Source of the DNA: Bacillus canaveralius
GTDB lineage: Bacteria; Bacillota; Bacilli; Bacillales; Cytobacillaceae
Assembly (NCBI RefSeq): GCF_002860125.1
Contig: NZ_PGVA01000026.1
Span: 93,666-157,665, forward strand
Length of the DNA stretch: 64,000 bases
Direction: 5' to 3'
Part shown: positions 44,038-53,955 of the stretch, piece after piece
Layout: the number at the start of each line of letters is the position of its first letter
Position numbering within the stretch: the first letter of the stretch is position 1
Position numbers and translations under genes: made by a program
Notes under the pieces: generated by a model
What the model saw: only the letters and a program-made list of their open reading frames with translations
Database searches by the model: none
Told to the model about the DNA's origin: nothing

Positions 44038-44076
44038 GTTTTTCAAAAAAACATTCAATCATTGGAGGAAACTAAA

Positions 44077-45138
44077 TTGAAATTAAAGCAATTAGGTTGG
44101 AGTTTATTTTTCGAAAAAGGATTTACTTCCTATCAAAACGGGAGCTATACAGTCGGAAGAGTAGCCCTTGAGCATAAAAGAATTTACCGTCTATATACAG
44201 AATACGGCGAACTACTTGCCGAAGTCACCGGCAAACTGCGCCATTTGGCCTCGGAGAGACAGGACTTTCCGGCGGTAGGTGACTGGGTTGTTATAACGGT
44301 TAGACCTGAGGAACAAAAAGCAACGATTCATGCAATCTTGCCGCGTAAAAGTAAATTCTCCAGAAAACAAGCGGGACTAACGACCGAAGAGCAGATTGTA
44401 GCTGCCAACGTAGATGATGTATTTCTGGTCACTGCGCTAAATACAGACTTTAACCTCCGCCGTATTGAACGGTATCTGCTCTTGGCATGGGAAAGCGGAG
44501 CCAATCCGGTTATTGTATTAAGCAAAGCCGATCTTTGTGAAGATATTAATCAACGCATTAAAGAAGTGGAAAGCATTACAATGGGTGTACCCATTCACGC
44601 AATTAGTGCCGAGACAAACAATGGGTTAGAACAGCTCACACCTTATTTACAGGAAGGCAGGACGGTCGCGCTTCTTGGTTCTTCAGGAGTGGGCAAGTCC
44701 ACTTTAACAAATGCCTTGTACGGCGAAGAAAAACTGGAAGTAAAAGCCATTAGAGCAGACGATGATAAGGGCCGTCATACAACCACACACAGGGAGTTAA
44801 TTGTATTGAAGGATGGCGGAATAATCATTGATACTCCCGGAATACGGGAGATACAGCTCTGGGGTACGGATGAAAGTATAGGTCATAACTTTTCTGATAT
44901 AGAGGGCTTGGCATCGCAATGCAGGTTCAGGGACTGTCAACATACTACTGAACCCGGATGTGCTATACAGAAGGCACTTGCTGACGCAACACTGGATGAA
45001 GCGCGTTATAAAAACTATGTTAAACTTCAGAAGGAACTTGCTTTTCTTGCAAGAAAAGAAGATCAACGCGCGTCACTTGCTGAAAAGTCCCGCTGGAAGA
45101 AGATTGCGGGTGACCGAACTAGAAACCATCGAAAATGA
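44077..45138 (+). CDS. rsgA: Ribosome small-subunit-dependent GTPase A
   Basis: About 353 residues, a circularly permuted GTPase for late 30S assembly. The N-terminal OB fold is near residues 15-100. Then G4 VLSKADL, G5-like [10 protein letters not shown]1 [15 protein letters not shown]2 [11 protein letters not shown] and G3 DTPGIREIQ follow in the permuted order. The zinc site is [14 protein letters not shown] near residue 290, with a basic tail. The start is the TTG at 44077 after GGAGG; the upstream TTG at 44062 overlaps the ribosome site. It is not next to the housekeeping rsgA neighbours (prpC/prkC, rpe), so it is probably an extra copy. It is preceded by a leader peptide and terminator. 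Confidence 0.92.
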   Translation: MKLKQLGWSLFFEKGFTSYQNGSYTVGRVALEHKRIYRLYTEYGELLAEVTGKLRHLASERQDFPAVGDWVVITVRPEEQKATIHAILPRKSKFSRKQAGLTTEEQIVAANVDDVFLVTALNTDFNLRRIERYLLLAWESGANPVIVLSKADLCEDINQRIKEVESITMGVPIHAISAETNNGLEQLTPYLQEGRTVALLGSSGVGKSTLTNALYGEEKLEVKAIRADDDKGRHTTTHRELIVLKDGGIIIDTPGIREIQLWGTDESIGHNFSDIEGLASQCRFRDCQHTTEPGCAIQKALADATLDEARYKNYVKLQKELAFLARKEDQRASLAEKSRWKKIAGDRTRNHRK

Positions 45139-45172
45139 TGGACGTAGCGACGAGAAAAATAAGTGATAATCC

Positions 45173-45218
45173 AGCTTGTAGACAAGGCCTATTTTAGGCA
45201 AGGCCTACAAGCTTTTTT
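45173..45218 (+). terminator. Terminator after rsgA
   Basis: AGCTTGTAG at 45173 pairs with CTACAAGCT at 45205, with GGCCT-rich internal pairing, followed by TTTTTT. Confidence 0.85.
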
Positions 45219-45225
45219 CGAAGAT

Positions 45226-45411
45226 TTATCTAATATGATTAGAGTATGGGTCAATAACTCCAGTCAACAATAATATCGTTAAGATAGAAACTACTATCCC
45301 GGAGCCGATAAACCCCAAAGCTAATCCTATTTTCTTTTTACTAAAGTAAATACCTATTAGTAGTGACAATAAAGCCAATGGAATAAGAACTAAACCTAAA
45401 CCAATATTCAT
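45226..45411 (-). CDS. Small two-helix membrane protein
   Basis: 61 residues, with hydrophobic helices at about 5-22 (LGLVLIPLALLSLLIGIY) and 28-50 (IGLALGFIGSGIVVSILTILLL) separated by SKKK. TAGGAGATTAA before the ATG is a good ribosome site. The function is unknown. It lies tail-to-tail with rsgA and shares the terminator region. Confidence 0.65.
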   Translation of the reverse strand: MNIGLGLVLIPLALLSLLIGIYFSKKKIGLALGFIGSGIVVSILTILLLTGVIDPYSNHIR

Positions 45412-45537
45412 TTAATCTCCTATTCTTTTTCAAAATTAATAGTGCCCACCAGTTTTACATAAAGTTATGACATCACAGATTTTGAAATTGTATCGATGCT
45501 CTAATAGTGGCGTTCTCGGTGTCCTCATCAAGTTCAC

Positions 45538-46176
45538 CTACAATAATTTTATGTCTTTAATTTTCTCTTTAATCAATTGTATAACGCTTTCATAAAATGA
45601 ATTCTCATGTGGTACAAATTTATTTCTTCCAACAAACTTATCAATTAAAATCTTTTCTCCATCCTTATTGATTTCAAATCCCTTTATCCGAATTTCTTCT
45701 TTTTCTCCTAACCAAAGCTCATTAAAATCATCAAATTCAGCTCTTACAATCCCTGAAACTTCTTCTTTTTGTAATGTAAATTCATCAAAAGCATTATTGC
45801 TTTCATATAAAAATACGTTAGCTATTTCTTTATCAATAAAGTTTTCTTTTATAACACAGTAATCAATAATTCCTAATGGCACTAACTCATTAACAGAAAC
45901 ATCAATACCTATTTCTTCTTTAATCTCCCTTATTCCATCATGTACAGTTTCATGGGCTAATAAATGTCCAGCAGCAGTAATATCCAAAAGGTTCGGATAA
46001 TCTTTTTTCAGGTCACTACGAAGTTGAAGATAAATATAATCTACTTCCTCTTCTCTACTAATAAACCAACAATGGAATGCTTCATGCCAGTGTCCTACCC
46101 TATGTACTTCTTCACGTGTAGCAACACCAACTTGATTTCTATCTTTATCAAATATTTTTAGTTTTTCATTTTCCAT
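45538..46176 (-). CDS. NUDIX hydrolase, isopentenyl-diphosphate-isomerase-like subgroup
   Basis: 212 residues. The Nudix box GHLLAHETVHDGIREIKEEIG (residues about 70-90, quoted in part) keeps the G-x5-E-x7-R-E-x2-E-E-x-G pattern. The N-terminal EVHRVGHWHEAFHCWFIS is typical of the YfcD/IDI-like subgroup. Its likely role is hydrolysis of a nucleoside-diphosphate derivative; the substrate is open. AGAGGG precedes the ATG. It is AT-rich compared with the paa region. Confidence 0.85.
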   Translation of the reverse strand: MENEKLKIFDKDRNQVGVATREEVHRVGHWHEAFHCWFISREEEVDYIYLQLRSDLKKDYPNLLDITAAGHLLAHETVHDGIREIKEEIGIDVSVNELVPLGIIDYCVIKENFIDKEIANVFLYESNNAFDEFTLQKEEVSGIVRAEFDDFNELWLGEKEEIRIKGFEINKDGEKILIDKFVGRNKFVPHENSFYESVIQLIKEKIKDIKLL

Positions 46177-46509
46177 AATTCATTTACCCTCTAATTGTTA
46201 TTTTGGTTCAACACATAATATCTATTTTCGTATCTTCTTCAATAAACCGTACCTCTTTAGCATTCTGAGTATAATTATCAAACTATAAATATCATCATAG
46301 CGTTTGATTGTATAAAGCACCAATTTCTGTGTTTCTTGTTATAACAACGATCATACTGAAGCAGGTAATTATTCTGAGTGCAAGTTCTTAACGGAATGAA
46401 ATACTGCGATACCAGCAAATATAAAGGGAAATATACCTATTACAATTGATAAGCCGGCATTGCATATTTAACAGTATTGGTCTTGTTTGTTCCAAGCGTT
46501 CACTATCAA
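46177..46509. other. Gap with a possible membrane-protein remnant
   Basis: On the minus strand, near 46370-46465, a short stretch reads CNAGLSIVIGIFPFIFAGIAV then FHSVKNLHSE and a stop, resembling the end of a small membrane protein with no start left. Another broken stretch near 46200-46280 looks coding-like. I assign no gene. Confidence 0.35.
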
Positions 46510-47776
46510 TTAATTTTGTTTTGTGGTTAATTTTATTAAAAGTGGTTCAATTAAATTGTCGACCCCTACAAGACCCAGAATTGTTAAAAATATTTTTTGT
46601 ACTCCATAGAACGCCTCTGTAGGAATGGAATATTCATTCAATGTGTGTGTTCCGCCAAACTCACCACCACCTCCAAGGGTGACTGCTGGTATACCCATGC
46701 TTATAGGAACATTAGAATCCGTACTGGATGGGTTGCCTAATTTCGGTTCAAAACCAAGAGACCTAGTTGCTGCTAACGCAGCTTGCACTATGTATGAATC
46801 GGGTGCTTGAGAACCTGCGGGTCTATAGCCGACTAGATCATATTCCACGCGTATTGTGTTACCCCCCCAGCGCTTATTTTCCTCATCTGCTGCACGCTCT
46901 ACAACTTTTAAGACCTGTTGTTCGAGTTTGAACAACTCTTCGTGAGAGGTGGAACGTATATCAATCATCATGTTAGCTTTTTCTGCGATCGTGTTGATTG
47001 AAGTGCCTCCATTAACAGTGCCAACTGTAAAAGTTGTCTTAGGCTCATCTAGAGTTGTTAAATTAGATATGTCAGCAATCGCTCGACCCATAGCATGAAT
47101 CGCACTTGGTAAACCAAAATCTCCAAAACTATGGCCTCCTTTCCCTATATAATTAACACTATACCTGCGACTACCTGTACCGAGATAAGTAGTACGTGAA
47201 GGCTCACCAGGTTCAATTGAAATAAACCCATCGATACTGAAACTACCATTAAATAATGCTTTAACTCCTTTCAAATCTCCTAATCCTTCTTCCCCTACAG
47301 TAGCTGCGAAAATGATATCTCCGATTGTCTCAAGACTTGTATGATTGAATGCTCTTATAAGAGAAAATATTGCCGCAAGTCCTCTTCCATCATCTGCAAT
47401 ACCCGGTGCATAATATGCTCCTTCTTTTTCTTTAACATCTGTATTAGTACCTTCAGGGAAAACAGTATCAAGGTGAGCGGAAACAACAAGAGTTGGTCCA
47501 TTCCCTCTGCCTTTACGTGTTCCAAACACATTACCTGCATCATCTATCTGCACATCCTGTAACCCGAATGTTTTTTAATCTGTTTTCAAAATATGCTGCG
47601 CGCTGCTGCTCTTGAAATGTAGGAGCGGGAATCTCCGTCAATTTGATTTGATCCAATAATGTCTGATCATTATCCAACTTTATAAAGTCCAATCCCGTTT
47701 TTACTCGATTTTTTGTTAAGAGCTTTTTGATTACCTCATCTACTGCAGCCGAAATTGTGATATCTTTACTAGTCAA
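46510..47776 (-). pseudogene. M20-family metallohydrolase, split by a frameshift at an A6 run
   Basis: The N-terminal part (from a TTG at 47776 with AGGTGGAG upstream) reads LTSKDITISAAVDEVIKKLL to ENRLKN. After the run at 47571-47576 (six A on the coding strand) the frame must change, so that RLKTFGLQDVQIDDAGNVFG continues into the remaining 347 codons. The C-terminal part keeps M20 metal motifs: VSAHLDTVFP (His), PGIADDGRGL (Asp), TVGEEGLGD (Glu-Glu) and GGTHTLNEY (His). The domain is a full M20 peptidase otherwise. It may be a pseudogene, sequence error or slippage. It is the last gene downstream of abgB. Confidence 0.8.
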
Positions 47777-47901
47777 ATTATCAACTCCACCTAACATCTA
47801 AGATTAGGTTCCTATAGAACCCCAAGCAAAATGTTCTAGTATGTTTTAAAAAAATCAAGGGAATAAACCAGTTGCAATGTGATTAGTTTATACTTGTTGA
47901 A

Positions 47902-49344
47902 TTATAAAGGTGAAGGCTTAATATGGTTAGGGATGGGGCACTCATATTCTACCCCTTGTCTTCTTTCCTGTAACTCCACCTTCGCTCGTTCTAAAACCTC
48001 TGGTTCTTGAAAAATTTGTATGGCTGTTCCTGCTAGTACTTTTCCTGCCTGAAGCATCCCTTTATGTGCAATGTTTGTTGCCCCTTGAGAGACAAGTTGC
48101 CAGGAATGCAAAGGAGTTCCCAATACAAAACATAATCCGTAAAATTGCGCCGTGGGAACAACCCAACTGACATCTCCAACATCTGTGGATCCAAACATAA
48201 CGTGTCTACTAGTTCCAGAATACGGAACTACCTTATCTGAAAATAATTGCTCTCGTATTTGATGAGTAATTGAGTCTCCTGAAATCTTATTCATTTCATT
48301 TATTGTATTGTTAACATCATCTGTAGTAATCTTTTGACGAATGGCGTTTGCAAACTTTAGTTCTTCCGAATGGTATAAAGGAACACTAAAAGACTCAAGG
48401 TTTTGATACGTCATTTCCCCAAGGATATGATTTGGAACATAGTCTGAACACGCCTTATCAAATCGAACCTCAACTACAGTATCCGTCATAAGAGCTGCAC
48501 CTTTGGCGATATTATGAATTCTTTCAAAAATGGTTTTAACATCGTATATTTTAGGTGCACGAACTAGATATAACACTTCTGCTTCTGCTTGTACGACATT
48601 TGGGGAAATCCCCCCTGAATTTACAATTGAATAATGAACTCGAGCTTCCGGAATAATGTGTTCCCTTAAATAATTCACTCCGACATTCATTAATTCTACT
48701 GCATCTAAAGCACTTCTCCCTAAATGAGGGGAATTAGCTGCATGGGCTGCTGTCCCCTTAAACTTAAAATAAACTTGATAGTTTGCTAATGTAGGTGTAG
48801 AAAAAATACCGCTAAAGGATGCTGGATGCCAAGTGAGTGCACAGTCGACATCATCAAACAACCCTTCTCTGACCATGTATGTTTTCCCTGATCCGCCTTC
48901 TTCGCCCGGACATCCATAATATTTGATGGTGGCATTCAAACCATATCGTTCCATATATTTCTTCACAGCAATTGCAGCCGCTAAAGGTGCGGTTCCCAAT
49001 AAGTTATGGCCGCAACCATGTCCGTTACCATTTTTGATTATCGGATTTATGATATCTGTTGCATGCCTTTGGCTTAGACCGGATAAAGCATCATATTCTC
49101 CCAAGAGTGAAATAACTGGTTTCCCACTTCCAAAGCTTGCAATAAAGGCTGTTTGTAATCCTCCAACGCCTCTTTCCACTATAAAGCCTTCTTTTTCTAA
49201 AGTTGAGGCCAACAGTTCAGCGGACTGGTATTCTTCAAACCGTGTTTCTGCGAATTCCCAAATCTGATCACTGATAGAAATAAAACCTTCACGATTGTTT
49301 TCTATTAAATTCTCAATTTCTAAAACCCAGTCAGCTTTTATCAT
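47902..49344 (-). CDS. abgB: p-Aminobenzoyl-glutamate hydrolase subunit B (M20 amidohydrolase)
   Basis: About 480 residues. Motifs: SLLGEYDALSGLSQ, GNGHGCGHNLLGTAPLAAA near residue 110-130, CPGEEGGSGKTYMVREG and TAHAANSPHLGRSALDAVELM. GHGCGHNLLG is the AbgB-type metal site. AbgA/AbgB cleave p-aminobenzoyl-glutamate, a folate breakdown product, to p-aminobenzoate and glutamate (family knowledge). The ATG at 49344 follows GAGGTAA and overlaps the end of abgA by 14 bp. Confidence 0.85.
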   Translation of the reverse strand: MIKADWVLEIENLIENNREGFISISDQIWEFAETRFEEYQSAELLASTLEKEGFIVERGVGGLQTAFIASFGSGKPVISLLGEYDALSGLSQRHATDIINPIIKNGNGHGCGHNLLGTAPLAAAIAVKKYMERYGLNATIKYYGCPGEEGGSGKTYMVREGLFDDVDCALTWHPASFSGIFSTPTLANYQVYFKFKGTAAHAANSPHLGRSALDAVELMNVGVNYLREHIIPEARVHYSIVNSGGISPNVVQAEAEVLYLVRAPKIYDVKTIFERIHNIAKGAALMTDTVVEVRFDKACSDYVPNHILGEMTYQNLESFSVPLYHSEELKFANAIRQKITTDDVNNTINEMNKISGDSITHQIREQLFSDKVVPYSGTSRHVMFGSTDVGDVSWVVPTAQFYGLCFVLGTPLHSWQLVSQGATNIAHKGMLQAGKVLAGTAIQIFQEPEVLERAKVELQERRQGVEYECPIPNHIKPSPL

Positions 49345-50701
49345 AAGATTTACCTCGCTCATTATGCTGTTGTAATTTTTCATCGGTAAATTGGTTGATA
49401 TCCAAGATCAACTGACTCAATGATAGGACAGCGATTCGCATTACAGACTCTTCAATATCGAATTTTTCATTGTGGTGGCCGGCAGCTAATGTTGTTCCAA
49501 AAATCATATATGAGGCTACACCTCCATTTTCTTTAACTCTTTCCATCATATAAGTAGCATCCTCAGACCCTGCTGCAGACGGTGAACCGTTCCGGATGTT
49601 TTTCACTTCAGCAATTTTGAGTAGAATTTTCTCAATATACTTTTTGAGAACCTCACTGCAATCACTTGTTTTTGCTTCCCCGACCACGTTAATGTCTAAA
49701 TCTACGTCGTACATAGTTGCAGAGCTTTGAAGAATCTTTATAACACGTCTTACCATATATTCATCAATAGCCGTTGTTTGTCCGCGCGTTTCTAGTTTCA
49801 TATGGGAGGTTGAAGGGATAATGTTCCTTCCGTTTCCTGCCTGTAAAACACCAACGTTTATGCGAGACTGGCCCGAACTGTGCCTTGGGATACTGTGTAG
49901 GTTTAACACAGCAGATGCTGAAGCTAAAAGAGCATTTTTCCCTTCTTCAGGATTCCCTCCAGCATGGGCAGCTTTTCCAGTGAAGGTAACATCTATTTTC
50001 GTTGTAGCCAGGAAACCATTTTCTCCGCTAACGACTTCACCTAACGGAATGCCCGTCCCCACATGAGAAGCAAAAAAGATATCTACATCGTCTAATACAC
50101 CTGCTTCCACCATGGATTTGGCACCACGAACGCCTTCTTCGGCAGGCTGAAATATCAATTTTACTTTTCCTATTAAGTCTTGTTTATTGAACGATAATAT
50201 TCTGGCCAAACCGAGTCCAATAGCAGTATGCGCGTCATGGCCGCAGGCATGCATCATAACCGGATTTACCGAAACAAACCCTTCCTTCACAGGAACATGG
50301 TCCTCACTATGGGATTCCTGTATATCCAGTGCATCCATATCAAAACGCAAGGCGATGGTAGGGCCAGGCCGCTCAGAGTCCAAGACACCAACGACTCCTG
50401 TAAAGCCACCCGAAAAAACAGGAAGCCAATTTGGATCTGCACCTTGTGCTAAAGCCCTTTTCTCGTGTTCATTTAAGTATCTATGTGGAGGGACCCCCAT
50501 TCGGGAGTCTTCATCAATTACTTCTTTTCCAGCCAATACTTTATATCCCCACTCTTCCAGCCTAGCGGCGACGAGAGATGCTGTTCTAAATTCTAACCAT
50601 CCAGACTCGGCATATTGATGGAAATCACGTCTCCATCCCACCATTAGACTATAAGTCTCATCTAGAAATTTTTTGGACGTTGTGAACATATTGTTTACCA
50701 C
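49331..50701 (-). CDS. abgA: p-Aminobenzoyl-glutamate hydrolase subunit A (M20 amidohydrolase)
   Basis: 456 residues or about 452 from an inner ATG at 50689. M20D motifs: GWRRDFHQYAESGWLEFRTA at the N-terminus, RFDMDALDIQESHS, MHACGHDAHTAIGLGLAR, FQPAEEGVRGAKSMVEAGV, and the lid domain with AAHAGGNPEEGKNALL. The Cys-Gly-His-Asp-Ala-His metal site is complete. It overlaps abgB and lies 54 bp after the AbgT gene, so the three form one operon. The exact start is uncertain because the ribosome site AAGGAAAG is close to the GTG and far from the ATG. Confidence 0.85.
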   Translation of the reverse strand: MVNNMFTTSKKFLDETYSLMVGWRRDFHQYAESGWLEFRTASLVAARLEEWGYKVLAGKEVIDEDSRMGVPPHRYLNEHEKRALAQGADPNWLPVFSGGFTGVVGVLDSERPGPTIALRFDMDALDIQESHSEDHVPVKEGFVSVNPVMMHACGHDAHTAIGLGLARILSFNKQDLIGKVKLIFQPAEEGVRGAKSMVEAGVLDDVDIFFASHVGTGIPLGEVVSGENGFLATTKIDVTFTGKAAHAGGNPEEGKNALLASASAVLNLHSIPRHSSGQSRINVGVLQAGNGRNIIPSTSHMKLETRGQTTAIDEYMVRRVIKILQSSATMYDVDLDINVVGEAKTSDCSEVLKKYIEKILLKIAEVKNIRNGSPSAAGSEDATYMMERVKENGGVASYMIFGTTLAAGHHNEKFDIEESVMRIAVLSLSQLILDINQFTDEKLQQHNERGKSYDKS

Positions 50702-50755
50702 TCTTTCCTTATGAATTAAAAAAAATAGCCAGGAGAAAAGATATCTCCTTATACA

Positions 50756-52300
50756 TCATTTATTCAAGTACATCTCTACTCCTGGTCCTACCGGGATTCC
50801 AAGTAGGCCAAAGACAACGAGCAGAATAATCCAGATAATCAGAAAAACGATCGTGTAAGGTATCATTAAAGACATAAGAGTTCCTATACCTGCTTTTTTA
50901 TCGTATTCATTCATAAATGCTAATAATATAGCAAAATAGGGATTAAGCGGTGTGACCATATTAGTGGAGGATTCCCCAATTCGATATGCTACTTGAATGA
51001 AAGCAGGATGATAGTTCAAAATCATTAGCATAGGTAAAAAAATAGGTGCTTCAAGGGCCCACAATGCGGAACCACTAATAATGAATAGACTTAGAATGGC
51101 TGTCAATAGGACAAAGGCTATGATGACTGTCATGCCGGTTAAATTCATGGAAGAAAGCAGATTGGCAGAGTTGACCGCAATCCATGTGGCAAGATTGCTC
51201 CAATTAAAATATGCAATAAATTGAGCAATTGCAAATACTAGAACAATGTAGCCTGACATATCTCTGATAGAATCTGTCATTAATTCCGGAACATCACTTA
51301 CTTTATTGATTTTCTTGATTGTCACGCCAAACGTAGTCCCTACAGTAACAAAAAAGAGAAAGATAATTGGAATGATTCCATCTAAAAATGGCGATGGAAT
51401 CAGACCTCCATCTTCATTTCTTAATGGTGAATTCGGAATAAATAGAACTAAACATACGAGAGCGATATAGATTAAAGCACCGATTAAAGCATTTCGAATT
51501 GCCTTATCTTCACGGGGGGTTGACTTAAAATCAAGCTCCTCCTTTTCTACATTCCCTGTATACGATCCTAGTCTTGGCTCAATAAACTTTTCAGTCAACA
51601 ATCCCCCTGCTATTGTTAAGACAAAAGTAGAAACACTCATAAAATACCAGTTATCAACTGGTGTGACTACAACATCTGGATTAATAGTTTGGGCTATCTC
51701 CGTAGAAATTCCAGATAGTAAAGCGTCTGTTCCTGCAATCAATATATTCGCTGTAAATCCAATACCAGAACTTGCGAAACCAGCTGCCAAACCTGCTATT
51801 GGATGGCGGCCTAGCGAATAAAATATAAGAGCAGCTAAGGGAGGGATAATAACGAATGCCGCATCAGAAGCAATATTCCCCATGATCCCGATAAAAAATA
51901 CAGTATACGTGATTATGGATTTGTGTGCCTTGATGATCGTTTTCTTAATGACACTTTCGAATAGGCCAACTCGTTGAGCCATTCCAATTCCGAACATCAT
52001 TGTAAGTACCAGGCCTAGCGGCTTGAATCCAGTGAAATTTTCTAACATAGAAGTTAGCATGAATTGTAGACCTTCGCCTGATATCAAGCTCTTGATCTTT
52101 AATTCTTCGCCCGATCCCGGGTGGATAACACTCACCTCAAAAAGACTTACAAACCAAGAAATGCAAAGCATAAAGGCAGCAAGATATACAAATAACATAA
52201 AAGGATGGGGAAGACGGTTCCCAACTCGTTCTATGAAGTTCAAAAAACTCGTAAATCCTTTTTCATTTTGTGACTTTAGCGATGTAGAAATATTACCCAT
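50756..52300 (-). CDS. abgT: AbgT-family p-aminobenzoyl-glutamate transporter
   Basis: 514 residues with about eleven membrane segments. The N-terminal FLNFIERVGNRLPHPFMLFVYLA is a clear AbgT feature, as are FIGIMGNIASDAAFVIIPPLAALIF near 140 and ESSTNMVTPLNPYFAI near 430. The family imports p-aminobenzoyl-glutamate or exports sulfonamides with a proton gradient. It is the first gene of abgT-abgA-abgB. GAGGTGGAG precedes the ATG. An inverted repeat lies in the promoter region, and a strong terminator of the upstream gene ends just before it. Confidence 0.92.
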   Translation of the reverse strand: MGNISTSLKSQNEKGFTSFLNFIERVGNRLPHPFMLFVYLAAFMLCISWFVSLFEVSVIHPGSGEELKIKSLISGEGLQFMLTSMLENFTGFKPLGLVLTMMFGIGMAQRVGLFESVIKKTIIKAHKSIITYTVFFIGIMGNIASDAAFVIIPPLAALIFYSLGRHPIAGLAAGFASSGIGFTANILIAGTDALLSGISTEIAQTINPDVVVTPVDNWYFMSVSTFVLTIAGGLLTEKFIEPRLGSYTGNVEKEELDFKSTPREDKAIRNALIGALIYIALVCLVLFIPNSPLRNEDGGLIPSPFLDGIIPIIFLFFVTVGTTFGVTIKKINKVSDVPELMTDSIRDMSGYIVLVFAIAQFIAYFNWSNLATWIAVNSANLLSSMNLTGMTVIIAFVLLTAILSLFIISGSALWALEAPIFLPMLMILNYHPAFIQVAYRIGESSTNMVTPLNPYFAILLAFMNEYDKKAGIGTLMSLMIPYTIVFLIIWIILLVVFGLLGIPVGPGVEMYLNK

Positions 52301-52362
52301 AACTCCACCTCATTTAAGTTATTTTTAACGTTACTAAAGTATCTAACTTAGCGCATTTTCAT

Positions 52363-52392
52363 TTAAGGAAATTTTCCATTTGTATTCCTTAA
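52363..52392. promoter_or_regulatory. Inverted repeat in the abgT promoter region
   Basis: TTAAGGAA at 52363-52370 and TTCCTTAA at 52385-52392, spaced by 14 bp. The left arm with flank, CATTTAAGGAA, occurs again before the dipeptidase gene (reverse complement at 62018-62028). Confidence 0.45.
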
Positions 52393-52444
52393 TTAATAAT
52401 TCTGTATTATCGGACAATTATCCTCTTTTTTTTAATGTTTCTAT

Positions 52445-52479
52445 AAAAAACCCTTCATTCTGTATTGAATGAAGGGTTT
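52445..52479 (-). terminator. Rho-independent terminator after the GGDEF-like regulator gene
   Basis: AAACCCTTCATTC at 52448-52460 pairs exactly with GAATGAAGGGTTT at 52467-52479. A run of T follows on the minus strand. The regulator stop codon lies at the edge of the stem. Confidence 0.92.
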
Positions 52480-53780
52480 TAGCTATGAAGCTTTAATTCA
52501 TATATTTTTCTTGGGCGACCTTTTTGTCCTGACTGCTCTTCTCCACAAATTCTCACCAGTTTGAGTCTTTCCAGTTCCGATAAAATCCTTCTTGCATTGC
52601 GTTCAGTACTCTTAAGCCACTGTGCTAACTCTTGGGAAGTGATATGATTCTTCTTATAATGGTATGAGAGTGATTGAATTCTGCTGATAACTGTTGGACT
52701 AATGTGTGCATCTTTAAGCTTTTCTTCCCAGTCACTTCCCTGTTGCCGCACATAATATGATAATTGTTGTTCCATTGATACATTTTCTGTGACCTTTTTA
52801 TCTTCGTCTACAAGCACAACTGCTGGGTTCTCCTGATTTCTCGCATACTGAATGGCCTTGCGGGCGTTTTGTTCCGCTTCCAAGGCAGTGATTCCATATC
52901 CGATGCCAATTCTAATATTTAATCTACTATGAAGATGGGATTCCTTAATTAAATTAATGAGAGAGTGATCTTTCAACTGGAGCTCTAACTCTCCTCGTGT
53001 TGTATAAATGAAGAAATCCTCATCTCCAATCTGGACGAAAGAACCGTTGATCAATTCAGCATATGTGAGCAGGATTCGTTTTAATTCCAACTCCTGATGC
53101 TTCATTTTATAGGAATAAAACTGTTCCTCTGAAGACGATTGAAACATTTCTATACCCAGAATCGCTATTTGTGCTTTTCGATACCAAAATGATTCTCCTC
53201 GTTCTTTTAGAATTTGAAGGATAAGCCGGATCGAGGGAATATCCGGGATGACTCGGTAACACGGAATTGCAAGGTTATTTAAGCTGGCATACACCGTTTG
53301 TATACATGTGATAGCAATGTCTACTTCCCCTTTACGATATAAATTCACATGATAGTCGATTATATCCTGCGCCGGCATGTATCCTGTATAAGGAAAGGGC
53401 AATATTTCTAACGGAGAAATAGAATCATGGATGGCTTCGATTTCATGTTCCTGAATCGTATCCAAACTGATCCTTTTAAATATCTTTTGCTCTTTTATCT
53501 GAGCTTCAAGGAGCGTCTTGTACAAACTGTTCCCATTTAAAGGAGGATAGCTCCCTTCATCTTCTGATATAAGACCATTTGAAAATGCATAATAGTAAGG
53601 GGCCTGTCCCGAAAAAATCCATTGGTCAACGTGTTCTCTATTCTGTAAGATAATCTGATTTGTTTCTTCGACTTTCACATATGGGTATGGATAGATTTCA
53701 ATTTTTTCAAATTCTTCTGCTGCATTTTTTACAATCTCAATCGAATCATTAGGACCGATTACTCCTACACGAATTTTCAT
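52479..53780 (-). CDS. GGDEF-like domain transcriptional regulator with winged helix
   Basis: 433 residues in three parts. The N-terminal 1-190 is a sensor-like region (MKIRVGVIGPNDSIEIVKNA). The centre about 215-335 resembles a degenerate GGDEF/nucleotidyl-cyclase fold: GSFVQIGDEDFFIYTT at the active-site loop position and LNIRIGIGYGITALEAEQNARKAIQYAR as the following strand and helices. The GGDEF residues are changed, so no cyclase activity is expected. The C-terminal about 375-433 is a winged helix (TSQELAQWLKSTERNARRILSELERLKLVRI, quoted in ends). It lies between the abg and opp operons and may control both. I do not know a named family member. Confidence 0.65.
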   Translation of the reverse strand: MKIRVGVIGPNDSIEIVKNAAEEFEKIEIYPYPYVKVEETNQIILQNREHVDQWIFSGQAPYYYAFSNGLISEDEGSYPPLNGNSLYKTLLEAQIKEQKIFKRISLDTIQEHEIEAIHDSISPLEILPFPYTGYMPAQDIIDYHVNLYRKGEVDIAITCIQTVYASLNNLAIPCYRVIPDIPSIRLILQILKERGESFWYRKAQIAILGIEMFQSSSEEQFYSYKMKHQELELKRILLTYAELINGSFVQIGDEDFFIYTTRGELELQLKDHSLINLIKESHLHSRLNIRIGIGYGITALEAEQNARKAIQYARNQENPAVVLVDEDKKVTENVSMEQQLSYYVRQQGSDWEEKLKDAHISPTVISRIQSLSYHYKKNHITSQELAQWLKSTERNARRILSELERLKLVRICGEEQSGQKGRPRKIYELKLHS

Positions 53781-53908
53781 ATATTAATTCCTTGCTTCTC
53801 CTCGTATGTATATAACAAGCATATCTACTCCTATACTTAAATTTTTTGTGATATAAAAAATATGATAACGCTAGTATCTCTGAATAAAAATATTTCTAAA
53901 GAAAGGTC

Positions 53909-53935
53909 GTGTAGCATGCCATGAACATACTACAC
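53909..53935 (-). terminator. Weak hairpin after oppF
   Basis: GTGTAG at 53909 pairs with CTACAC at 53930, with a 15-nt loop. The tail is only partly T-rich. It lies in the 175-bp gap between oppF and the regulator gene. Confidence 0.3.
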
Positions 53936-53955
53936 TTATAAAGTCAGCCTTTCCT

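Noticed and set aside
53861..53876. cre site upstream of the GGDEF-like regulator
   Set aside because: TGATAACGCTAGTA lacks the final CA of the consensus.
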